Shown: piece by piece, positions 50,821 to 62,100 of the stretch
How positions within the stretch are numbered: the stretch's first letter is position 1
How the letters are laid out: the number at the start of each line of letters is the position of its first letter
Assembly (NCBI GenBank): GCA_014058105.1
Contig: JACGCM010002692.1
Span: 156,101 to 220,100 of the forward strand
Direction of reading: 5' to 3'
Length of the DNA: 64,000 nt
DNA from: Kingdonia uniflora
Lineage: Eukaryota; Streptophyta; Magnoliopsida; Ranunculales; Circaeasteraceae
Program-made: the position numbers and the translations under genes
Notes under the pieces: generated by a model
The model's input: the letters and a program-made list of their open reading frames with translations, nothing else
What the model was told of the DNA's origin: nothing
Database searches by the model: none

Positions 50821-52829
50821 AGTTGTCGGTAGAATAACTTCACATAATTGGGACCAAAAGAATCGGAGAGGTACGAAATTTGTACCGGTCAAAATTTCAA
50901 ACTGGGAGTATTGTGATTTATTTGGGAAGTATCCAAGCATGTTGTCGGCCGAAACTAAAATATTTAAAATGATCCAACCACTAAAACGAGTTGCCGGCAG
51001 CCAAGCTTCTCAGAATTGCGATCTAACGCATCGGAAAGGTTCGAAAATTCATACCGGTTAAAACATCAAACCGGGAGTATTGTGGTTCATTTGGTAACTA
51101 TCCTTGCATGTTGCCGGTCGAAACAAAACTCTTAAAAGAGATCCAACCTCTCAATTGAGCTGTCGGCAGCCAAGCTTCTTAGAATTGCGATCTAACGCAT
51201 CGGAATGGTTCAAAAATTCGTACCGGTTAAAACATCAAACCGGGAGTATTGTGGGTCATTTGGTATCTTTCCTTGCATGTTGCCGGTTGAAACGAACCTC
51301 TTAAAAGAGATCCAACCTCTCAATTGAGTTGTCGGCAGCCAAACTACTCCGAATTGCGATCTAACGCATCAGAGAGTTTTAAAATCCGTTCCGGTCAAAA
51401 CTTTTAAACGGGAGTGTTGTAATTCATTTGGTTACAATCCTTGCATGTTTTTGGTCGAAAAAAAAGTGTTAAAAATAATCCAGCCTCTCAAACAAGTTTT
51501 CGGCATCCAAGCCTTGCAGAATTGGGATCTAAAGCATCAGAGAGGTGCAAAATCCGTACCGGTCAAAAATTTAATCCAGGATTATTGTGAATTATTTGGT
51601 AACTATCCTAGCATGTTGTCTGTCGTAATGAAACTCCTTAAAATGATCCAACCTCTCAAGCGGGTTGCCGGTAGCCAAGCTTCTCAGAATTGCGATCTAA
51701 CGCATCGGTCAAAACAATATACCGGGAGTATTGTGATTCATTTGGTAACAATCCAAGCAAGTTGTTGGTCGATACGCAAATCCAACATCTCAAACGAGTT
51801 TCCGGTAGCCAAGCTTCTCTGAATTGCGATCTGACGCATCGGAGAGGTGTGAAATTTGTATCGGTCAAAACCTCAAACATGGAGTATTGTGATTCATTTA
51901 GTAAGTATCCAAGCATGTTGTAGGTCGAAGCGAAACACTTAATATGGATCCAACCGCGCACACGTGTTTCCGGCAGCCAAGCTTATCAGAATTGTGATCT
52001 AACGCATCGGAGAGGCTCAAAATGCGTTCCGGTCAAAGCATCAAAATGGGAGTATTGTGATTTATTTGGTAACTATCCAAGCATGTTGTCGGCCGAAACA
52101 AAACTCTGAAAAATGATCCAGCCACTCAAACGAGTTGCCGGCAGCCAAACTTTTAAAAATTTCGATCTAACGCATCACAGAGGCTCGAAATCCGTACTGG
52201 TCAAAACTTCGATGCGGGAGTATTGTGATTCATTTTGAAACTATCCTAGCATGTTGCCGGACGAAACGAAACACTTAAAAACGATCCAACTTCCCGAACG
52301 GGTTGCTGGTAGGCAAGCTTCTCTGAATTGCGATCTAACGCATCAGAGAGGTTTGAAATCCGAACCGGTCAAAAACTTCAAATCAGGAGTGTTGTGAATT
52401 ATTTGGGAACTATACTAGCATGTTGTCGGTCGTAATGAAGCTCTTTAAAATGATCCAACCTCTCAAGCGAGTTACCGGTAGCCAAGCTTCTAAGGATTTT
52501 GATTTAACGCATCAGAGAGGTACAAAATCCGTACTGGTAAAAACTTCGATGCGGGAATATTGCGATTCATTTTGTAACTATCCTAGCATGTTGTCGGTCG
52601 AGACAAAATTATTAAAAACGGTCCAACCTCTCAAACGGGTTGCCGGTAGCCAAGCTTCATAGAATTGCGATCTAACGCATCAGAGAGGTATGAAATTCGT
52701 CCCGGTCAAAACATCAAACCAAGAGTATTGTGATTCATTTGGTAACTATCCAAGCACGTTATCGGTCAAAACGAAACTCTTAAAAAAGATCCAACCTCAA
52801 AAACGAGTTGTCGATAGGCAAGCTTCACT

Positions 52830-52903
52830 GAATTGGGATCCAAAGCATCGGAGAGGTACGAAATCCGAATTGGGATCCAAAGCATCGGATAGCTATGAAA
52901 TCC
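52830..52903 (+). repeat. 37-bp internal microduplication (site 4)
   Basis: Copies start at 52830 and 52867, each beginning GAATTGGGATCCAAAGCAT. The second copy has ATAGCTATG where site 1 has ATAGGTACG. The flanking monomers (52510-53880) resemble 590-1530, so sites 1 and 4 probably descend from one event. Confidence 0.9.
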
Positions 52904-54273
52904 GTACCGGTCAAAATTTCAAACCGGGAGTATTGTGATTTATTTGGATAGTATTCAAACATGTTGTCGGCCGAAACGAAACTCATAAAAATGATCCAAC
53001 CTCACAAACGAGTTGCCTGAAGCCAAGCTTCTTTGAATTTATATCTAACTCATCGGTGAGATTCGAAATCTGTACCGGTCAAAACATCAATCCGGGAGTA
53101 TTATGATTTATTTGGTAAGTATCAAAGCATGTTGTCGGCCGAAATAAAGCTCTTAAAAATGATCCAACCTCCCAAACGAATTACCGGTAGCCAAGCTTCT
53201 AAGATTTTCTATCTAAATGCTCTAGAGAGGTACAAAATTTGTACCGGTCAAAACATCAATCCGGGAGTATTGTGATTTATTTTAAAACAATCCTAGAATG
53301 TTGTCGGTCGAAAAGAAACTCTTAAAAATGATCTAACCTCTCAAACGAGTTGCCGGCTGCCAAGCTTTTTAGAATTGCGATCTAACGCATTGGAGAGGTT
53401 TGAAATCCATTCCGGTCAAAACATCAAACCGGGAGTATTGTGGTTTATTTGGTAACTACCCTTGCATGTTCTCGATCGAAATGAAACACTTAAAAACGAT
53501 CCAACCTCTCAATCAAGTTGTCGGCAGCCAAGCTTCCCAGCATTGCGATCTAACGCATCAGAGAGGTATAAAATCCGTACTGGTCAAAACTTCAAGCCGG
53601 GAGTATTGTGATTCATTTGGTAACAATCCTTGCATGCTTTTGGTCGAGACAAAAGTGTTAAAAATGATCCAGCCACTCAAACAAGTTGTCAATATCCAAG
53701 CTTCTCAGAATTGGGATCTAAAGCAAAAGAGAGGTGCAAAATACGTACCGGTCAAAAATTTAAACCAGGAGTATTGTGAATTATTTGGTAACTATCCTCG
53801 CATGTTATCGGTCGTAATGAAACTCTTTAAAATGATCCAACCTCTCAAGTGAGTTGTCGGTAGCCAAGCTTCTCAGAATTGCGATCTAACGCATCGTAAT
53901 GGTACGAAATCCGCACCGGTCAAAGCAATATACCGGGAGTATTGTAATTCATTTGCTAACAATCCAAAAAAATCCAACATCCCAAACGAGTTGCCGGTAG
54001 CCAAGCTTCTAGGAATTACGATCTAACACATCGGAGAGTTACGAAATCCGTACCGGTCAAAGCTTCAAACTGGGAGCATTGTGATTCATCTGGTAAGTAT
54101 CCAAGCATGTTTTGGTCGAAACGAAACTTTTAAAATGGATCCAACCTCACAAACGTGCAGCCGGCAGCCAAGCCTCTCAGAATTGCAATTTAACGCATCG
54201 GAGAGGTACGAAATCCGTACCGTTCAAAACATCAATGCGGGTGTATTATCAATCATTTTGAAACAATCCTAGC

Positions 54274-54441
54274 ATGTTGTCGGTCGAAACAAAACTCTTA
54301 AAAATGATCCAACCCCTCAAGCGAGTTGCCGGCAACCTACCATCTCAGAGTTGCGATCTAACGCATCGGAGATGTTCGAAATCCGAACCCCTCAAAACAA
54401 CAAACTGGGAGTATTGTGGTTCATTTGGTAACTATCCTTGC
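54274..54441 (+). repeat. satellite monomer class B (example)
   Basis: Class B follows A. It has CTCAGAGTTGCGATC after the HindIII position and ends with GTGGTTCATTTGG and CTATCCTTGC. This copy has lost the HindIII site (ACCATCTC in place of AAGCTTCTC). It is exactly 168 bp and opens the 1176-bp HOR. Confidence 0.75.
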
Positions 54442-54609
54442 ATGTTGTCGGACGAAACGAAACTCTTAAAAATGATCAAACCTCTCAATCGAGTTGTCGA
54501 CAGCCAAGCTTCTCAGAATTGCGATCTAACGCATCAGAGAGGTATGAAATTCGTAACGGTCAAAACTTCAATCCGGGATTATTGTGATTCATTTGTTAAC
54601 AATCCTTGC
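54442..54609 (+). repeat. satellite monomer class C (example)
   Basis: Class C starts ATGTTGTCGGACGAAAC, has AATCGAGTTGTCG upstream of the HindIII site, then GAGGTATGAAAT, and ends AACAATCCTTGC. It is 168 bp and sits between B and D here and in most phrases. Confidence 0.8.
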
Positions 54610-54777
54610 ATGTTTTCGGTTGAAACAAAAGTGGTAAAAACCACCCAGCCTCTCAAACAAGTTGTCGGTATCCAAGCTTCTCAGAATTGGGATCTAAAGC
54701 ATAAGAGAGGTGCAAAATCCGTACCGGTCAAAAATTCAAACCTGGAATATTGTGAATTATTTGGTAATAATCTTAGC
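54610..54777 (+). repeat. satellite monomer class D (example)
   Basis: Class D is the most distinctive. It starts ATGTTTTCGGT with AAAGTG in place of AAACTC, then GATCCAGCCTCTCAAACAAG, GGTATCCAAGCTT, GAATTGGGATCTAAAGCAT and GGTGCAAAATCC. It ends near GTGAATTATTTGG. Several class differences are CG-to-CA or CG-to-TG changes relative to the other classes. It is 168 bp long. Confidence 0.8.
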
Positions 54778-57700
54778 ATGTTGTCAGTCGTAATGAAACT
54801 CTTTAACATGATCCGACCTCTCAAGCGAGTTGTCGGTAACCAAGCTTCTCAGAATTGTGATCTAACGCATCGGAGAGGTACAAAACCCGTAACGGTTAAA
54901 ACTCCAAACCAGGAGAATTGTGAATCATTTGGCAAGTATCCAAGCATGTTGTCAGTCGAAATGAAACTCTTAAAAAGGATCCAACCTCTCAAACGATTTG
55001 CCAGCAGCCAAGCTTCTCAGAATTTCAATCTAACGCATCGGAGAGGTTCGAAATCCGTTCTGATCAAAACATCAAACCGAGTGCATTGTGATTTATTTAG
55101 AAACTATCCATGCATGTTGCCAGTCATAACGAAACTCATAAAAATGATCGAACCTCTAAAAACGAGTTTTCGGTAGGCAAGCTTCACTGAATTGGTATCT
55201 AACGCATCGGAGAAGTACGAAATCTGCACCGGTCTAAATTTCATGCCGGGAGTATTGTGATTTATTTGGCAAGTGTCCAAGTATGTTGTCGGCCGAAACA
55301 AAACTCTTAAAAATGATCTAACCTCTCAAACGAGTTGCCGGTAGCCAAGCTTTAAAGAATTTAGATCTAACGCATCGGAGAGGTACGAAATCCGTACCGT
55401 TCAAAACATCAATGCTGGTGTATTATCAATCATTTTGAAACAATCCTAGCATGTTGTCGGTCGAAACAAAACTCTTAAAATCGATCCAACCCCTCAAGCG
55501 AGTTGCTGACAACCGAGCTTCTCAGAGTTGCGATCTAACGTATCAGAGAGGTTTGAAATCCGAACCGTTCAAAACATCAAACTGGGAGTATTGTGGTTCA
55601 TTTGGTAACTATCCTTGCATGTTGTCGGACGAAACGAAACTCTTAAAAATTATCCAACCTCTCAATCGAGTTGTAGACAGCCAAGCTTCTCAGAATTGCG
55701 ATCTAATGCATCGGAGTGGTATGAAATACGTACCGGTCAAAACTTCTAAGCGGGAGTATTGTGATTCATTTGGCAACAAACCTTGCATGATTTTGGTTGA
55801 AACAAAAGTGGTAAAAACCATCCAGCCTCTCAAACAAGTTATCGGTATCCAAGCTTCTCAGAATTGGGATCTAAAGCATAAGAGAGGTGCAAAATCCGTA
55901 CCGGTAAAAAATTCAAACCTGGAATATTGTGAATTATTTGGTAATAATCCTAGCATGTTGTCGGTCATAATGAAACTCTTTAAAATGATCCAACCTCTCA
56001 AACGAGTTGCCGGTAGCCAAGCTTCTCAGAATTGCGATCTAACGCATCGGAGAGATACAAAACCCGCAACGGTTAAAACTTCAAACCAGGAGAATTATGA
56101 TTCATTTGGCAAGTATCCAAGCATGTTGTCAGTCAAAATGAAACTCTTAAAAAGGATCCAACCTCTCAAACGAGTTGCCAGGAGTCAAGCTTCTCAGAAT
56201 TTCAATCTAACGCATCAGAGAGGTTCAAAATCCGTTCCGATCAAAACATCAAACCGATAGCATTGTGATTCATTCGGTAACTATCTATGCATGTTGTCGG
56301 TCATAAAGAAACTCTTAAAAATGATCCAACCTCTGAAAATGGGTTTTCTGTAGGCAAAGCTTCACTGAATTGGGGTCTAACGCATCGGAGAGGTACGAAA
56401 TCCGTACCGGTCGAAATTTCATGCCGGGAGTATTGAGATTTATTTGGCAAGTATTCAAGCATGTTGTCAGCCGAAACGAAACTCTTAAAAATGATCCAGC
56501 ATCTCAAACAAGTTGCCGGTAGCCAAGCTTTGGAGAATTTAGATCTAACGCGTCGGAGAGGTGCGAAATCCGTACCGTTCAAAACATCAATGCGGGTGTA
56601 TAATCAATCATTTTGAAAAAATCCTAGCATGTTGTCGGTCGAAACAAAACCCTTAAAAATGATCCAACCCCTCAAACGAGTTGTCGGCAACCAAGCTTCT
56701 CAGAGTTGTGATCTAACGCATCGGAGAGGTTTAAAATCCGAACCGTTCAAAACATCAAACTGGGAGTATTGTGGTACATTTGGTAACTATCCTTGTATGT
56801 TGTCGGACGAAATGAAACTCTTAAAAATGATCCAACCTCTCAATCGAGTTGTCGACAGCCAAGCTTCTCAGAATTGCGATCTAACGCATCGGAGAGGTAT
56901 GAAATACGTACCGGCCAAAACTTCTAAACGGGAGTATTGCTATTCATTTGGTAACAAACCTTGCATGATCTCGGTTGAAACAAAAGTGTTAAAAACCATT
57001 CAGCCTCTCAAACAAGTTGTCGGTATCCAGGATTCTCTGAATTGGGATCTAAAGCATTAGAGAGGTACAAAATCCTTACCGGTAAAAAAATCAAACCTGG
57101 AATATTGTGAATTATTTGGTAATAATCTTAGCATGTTGTCGGTCATAATGAAACTCTTCAAAATGATCCAACCTCTCAAGCGAGTTGCCGGTAGCCAAGC
57201 TTCTCAGAATTGCGATCTAACGCATCGGAGAGGTACAAAACCCGTAACGGTTAAAACTTCAAACCATGAGAATTGTGATTCATTTGGCAAGTATCCAAGC
57301 ATGTTGTCGATCAAAATGAAACTCCTAAAAAGGATCCAACCTCTCAAACGAGTTACCAGCAGCCAAGCTTCTCAGAATTTGAATCTAACGCATCGGAGAG
57401 GTTCGAAATCCGTTCCGATCAAAACAACAAACCGAGAGCATTGTGATTCATTCGGTAACTATCTATGCATGCTGTCGGTCATAACGAAACTCTTAAAAAT
57501 GATCCAACATCTGAAAACGAGTTTTCGGTAGGAAACCTTCACTGAATTGGGATCTAACGCATCGGAGAGGTACGAAATCCGTACCGGTCGAAATTTCATG
57601 CCGGGAGTATTGTGATTTATTTGGCAAGTATCCAAGCATGCTGTCGCCGAAACGAAACTTTTAAAAATGATCCAACCTCTCAAACGAGTTGCCGGTAGCC

Positions 57701-59150
57701 AAGCTTTAGAGAATTTAGATCTAACGCATCGGAGAGGTACGAAATCCTTACCGTTCAAAACATCAATGCGGGTGTATTATCAATCATTTTGAAGCAATCC
57801 TAGCATGTTGTCGGTCGAAACAAAACTCTTAAAAATGATCCAACCCCTCAAACGAGTTGCCGGCAACCAAGCTTCTCAGAGTTGCGATCTAACGCATCGG
57901 AGAGGCTCGAAATCCGAACCGTTCAAAACATCAAACTGAGAGTATTGTGGTACATTTGGTAACTATCCTTGTATGTTGTCGGATGAAACGAAACTCTTAA
58001 AAATGATCCAACCTCTCAATCGAGTTGTCGACAGCCAAGCTTCCCAGAATTGCGATCTAACGCATCGGAGAGGTATGAAATATCTACCGGTCAAAACTTC
58101 TAAACGGGAGTATTGTGATTCATTTGGTAACAAACCTTGCATGATTTCTGTTGAAACAAAACTGTTAAAAACCATCCAGTCTTTCAAACAAGTTGTCGGT
58201 ATCCAGGCTTCTTAGAATTGGGATCTAAAGCATAAGAGAGGTGCAAAATCCTTACCGACAAAAAATTCAAACTTGGAATATTGTGAATTGTTTGGCAATA
58301 ATCCTAGCATGTTGTCGGTCGTAATGAAACTCATTAAAATGATCCAACCTCTCAAGCAAGTTGCCGGTAGCCAAGCTTCTCAGAATTGCGATCTAACGCA
58401 TCGGAGAGGTGCGAAATCCGTACCGGTCAAAGCATCTAACCGGGAGTATTGTGATTTATTTGGTAAGTATCCAAGCATGTTTTTGGTCGAAACGAATCTC
58501 TTAAAATGTATCCAACCTCATAAACGTGTTTCCGGCAGCCAAGCTTCTCAGAATTGCGATCTAAGTCATTGGAAAGGTTCAAAATCCGTACTGGTCAAAA
58601 TTTCAAACCGAGTGTATTGTGATTTATTTAGCAAGTATCCAAGCAAGTAGTCGGCAAAAAGGAAACTCCTAAAAATGATCCAACCTCTCAAACGAGTTGC
58701 CGGTAGCCAAACTTTTCAGAATTTAGATATAACGCATCGGAGAGGTACGAAATCCGTACCGGTCAAAAGTTTAATGCGGGAGTATTGTGATTCATTTTGA
58801 AACTATCCTAACATGTTGTCGGTCGAGACGAAACTCTTAAAAATGATCCAACCTCTCAAACGAGTTGTCGGCAGCCAAGCTTCTCAGAATTGCGATCTAA
58901 TGCATCGGAGATGTTTGAAAATTCGTACCGGTCAAAACATCAAACAGGGAGTATTGTGGCTCATTTGGTAACTATCCTTGCATGTTGTCGGTCGAAACGA
59001 AACTTTTAAAAATGATTCAACCTCTCAATTGAGTTGTCTGCCGCCAAGCAACTCAGAATTGCGATCTAATGCGTCGGAGTGGTTTAAAATCCGTACCTGT
59101 CCTAAACTTTTAAACGGGAGTGTTGTAATTCATTTGGTAACATTCCTTGT

Positions 59151-62100
59151 ATGTTTTTGGTCGAAAAAAAGTGTTAAACACAATCCAGCCTCTCAAACAA
59201 GTTGGCGGCATCCAAGCTTCTCAAAATTGGGATCTAAAGCATCAGAGAGGTGTAAAATTCGTACCGGTCAAAAATTCATACCAGGAGTTTTGTGAATTAT
59301 TTGGTAACTATCCTAGCATGTTTTCGGTCGTAATGAAGCTCTTTAAAATGGTTGAACCTCTCAAGCGTGTTGCCGGTAGCCAAGCTTCTAAGAATTTCGA
59401 TCTAACGCATCAAGGAGGTACGAAATCCGTACCGATCAAAACTGCGATGCGTGAGCATTCTGATTCATTTTGAAACTAACCTAGCATGTTGTCGGTCGAA
59501 ACCAAACTCTTAAAAACGATCCAATTTTTCAAACGAGTTGCCGTTAGCCAAGCTTCTCTGAAATTGCGATCTAACGCATTGGAGAGGTACAAAGTCCTTA
59601 ATGGTTAAAACTTCAAACCGGGAGTATTGTGATTCATTTGGTAAGTAAACAAGCATGTTGTCAATCGAAATGAAACTCTTAAGAAGGATCTAACCTCTCA
59701 AACGAATTGCCGGAAGCCAAGCTTCTCAGAATTGTTATCTAACACATCAGAGAGGTTTGAAATCCGTTCCGATCAAATCATCAAACCGGGAGATTTGTGA
59801 TTCATTTGGTAATTATCCAAGCATGTTGTCGGTCAAAACGAAACTCTTTAAAATTATCCAACCTCTAAAACGAGTATTCGGTAGGCAAACTACACTGAAT
59901 TGAGATCTAAAGTATCGGAGAGGTACAAAATTCGTACCGATTAAAACTTTAAACCGAGAGTATTGTGATTCATTTGGTAAGTATCCAAGCATGTTGTCAG
60001 TCGAAATGAAACACTTAAAAAATGATCCAGCCTCTCAAACGAGTTGCCGGCAGCCAAGCTTCTCAGAATTGCAATCTAACGCATCGGAGAGGTTTGAAAT
60101 CCGTTACGGTCAAAACATCAAACCGGGAGCATTGTGATTCATTTGGTAACTATCCAAGCATATTGACGATCAAAACGAAACTCTTAAAAATTATCCAACC
60201 TCTCAAACGAGTTTCTGGAAGCCAAACTTCACAGATTTTAGATCTAACACATCGGGGAGGTAGGAAATCCGATCCGGTCAAAACTTTAATGCGGGAGTAT
60301 TGTGATTCATTTTGAAACAATCCTAACAAGTTGTCAGTCAAAACGAAACTTTTAAAAATGATCCAACCACTCGAGCAAGTAGCCGGCAGCCAAGCTTCTC
60401 AGAAATGCGATTTAACGCATCGGAGAGGTCCGAAATTTGTACCGGTCAAAACATCAAACCGGGAGTATTGTGGTTCATTTGGTAACTATCATTACATTTT
60501 GTTGGTCGAAATAAAACTCCTCAAAATGATCCAACCTCTTAATTGAGTTGTCGGCAGCCAAGCTTTTCAGAATACCCATCTAACGCATCGAAGAGGTATG
60601 CAATCCGTACCAGCCTAAACTTCTAAACGGTAGTATTGTGATTCATTTGGTAACAATCCTTGCATGTTTTCGGATGAAACAAAAGTGCTGAAAATGATCC
60701 AGCCTCTCAAACAAGTTGTCGGTATCGAAGTTTCTCAGATTGGGATCTAAAGAATCCTAGAGGTGCAAATTCTGTACCGCTCAAAAATTCAAACAAGGAG
60801 TATTGTGAATTATTTGGTAACTATCCTAGCATAATGTTAATCGTAATGAAGCTCTTATAATGATCCAACCTCTCAAACGAGTTGTCGGTGGCCAAGCTTC
60901 TCAGAATTGCGATCTAATGCATCGGAGAGGTACGAAATCCGTACCGGCTAAAAGTTCAATGCGGGAGTATTGTGATTCATTTTTAAACTATCCTAACATC
61001 TTGTCGTTCAAAACAAAATACATAAAAATGATCCAACCTCTCAAATGAGTTGTCGGCAGCCAAGCTTCTCAAAATTGCGATCTAACGCATCGGATAGGTT
61101 CGAAAATTTGTACCGATCAAAACATCAAACCGGGTGTATTGTGGCTCATTTGGTAACTATCCTTGCATGTTGTCGGTCGAAATGGAACTTTTAGAAATGA
61201 TCCAACTTCTCAATTGAGTTGCCTGCAGCCAAGCAACTCAGAATTGCGATCTAATGCTTCGGAGAGGTTTGAAATCCGTACCTGTCAAAACTTTTAAACG
61301 GGAGTGTTGTAATTCATTTGGCAACATTCCTTGCATATTTTTGGTCGAAAAAAAAGTGTTAAAAACAATCCAGCCTCTCATACATATTGGCGGCATCCAA
61401 GCTTCTCAAAATTGGGATCTAAAGCATCAGAGAGGTGCAAAATCCGTACCGGTCAAAAATTCATACCAGGAGTTTTGTGAATCCTTTGGTAACTATCCTA
61501 GCATGTTGTCAGTCATAATGAAGCTCTTTAAAATGGTTCAACCTCTCAAGCGTGTTGCCGGTAGCCAAGCTTCTAAGAATTTCGATCTAACGCATTAGGG
61601 AGGTACGTAATCCGTACCGATCAAAACTACGATGCGTGAGTATTTTGATTCATTTTGAAACTAACCTTGCATGTTGTCGGTCGAAACAAAACTCTTAAAA
61701 TCGATCCAACTCCTCAAACGAGTTATCGTTAGCCAAGCTTCTCGGAAATTGCGATCAAACGCATTGGCGAGGTACAAAATCCTTACCGGTTAAAACATCA
61801 AACCGGGAGTATTGTGATTCATTTGGTAAGTAAACAAGCATGTTGTCAATCGAAATGAAACTCTTAAAAAGGATCCAACCTCTCAAACGAATTGCCAGCA
61901 GCCAAGCTTCTCAGAATTGCTATCTAACGCATCAGAGAGGTGTGAAATCCGTTCCGATCAAATCATCAAACCGGGAGCATTGTGATTCATTTGTTAATTA
62001 TCCAAGCATGTTGTCGGTCAAAACGAAGCTCTTAAAAAGAATCCAACCTCTAAAACGAGTATTCGGTAGGCAAACTACAATGAATTGGGATCTAAAGTAT

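Larger units (their letters stand above)
54274..55176 (+). other. longest open frame (300 codons); satellite translation, not a gene
   Basis: This open frame runs through five and a half consecutive monomers. Its translation repeats every 56 residues (NCDLTHRRG, then REYCDSFGNYP, then LLKMIQPLKRV). It exists because 168 bp is 56 codons and the consensus has no stop in this frame. Similar frames at 1690-2637, 49636-50445 and 55451-56260 behave the same way. They close at class-specific stops (TTTTGA in A, GTCTAAAC in H) or at indels. The opposite strand is also open over many monomers. There is no codon bias, promoter, splice pattern or protein family to support coding. Confidence 0.85.
54274..58430 (+). 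repeat. regular 7-monomer higher-order repeat, 1176-1178 bp, three full copies plus part of a fourth
   Basis: Copies start at 54274, 55451, 56629 and 57805, so periods are 1177, 1178 and 1176 bp; 1176 is exactly 7 x 168. Within copy 1 the monomers start at 54274, 54442, 54610, 54778, 54946, 55114 and about 55282. Each copy is preceded by the rare phrase GTGTATTATCAATCATTTTG or a near variant, seen nowhere else in the window. Copies 2 to 4 share further changes, such as CAAACCTTGCATGAT in place of CAATCCTTGCATGTT in copy 1. They are therefore closer to each other. The extra 1-2 bp come from small A insertions such as CTAAAAACGAG and CTGAAAATGGG. Copy 4 follows the pattern through its fourth monomer and then turns into a G-like monomer near 58.43-58.48 kb. 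F-class monomers are absent from this HOR. Confidence 0.9.
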
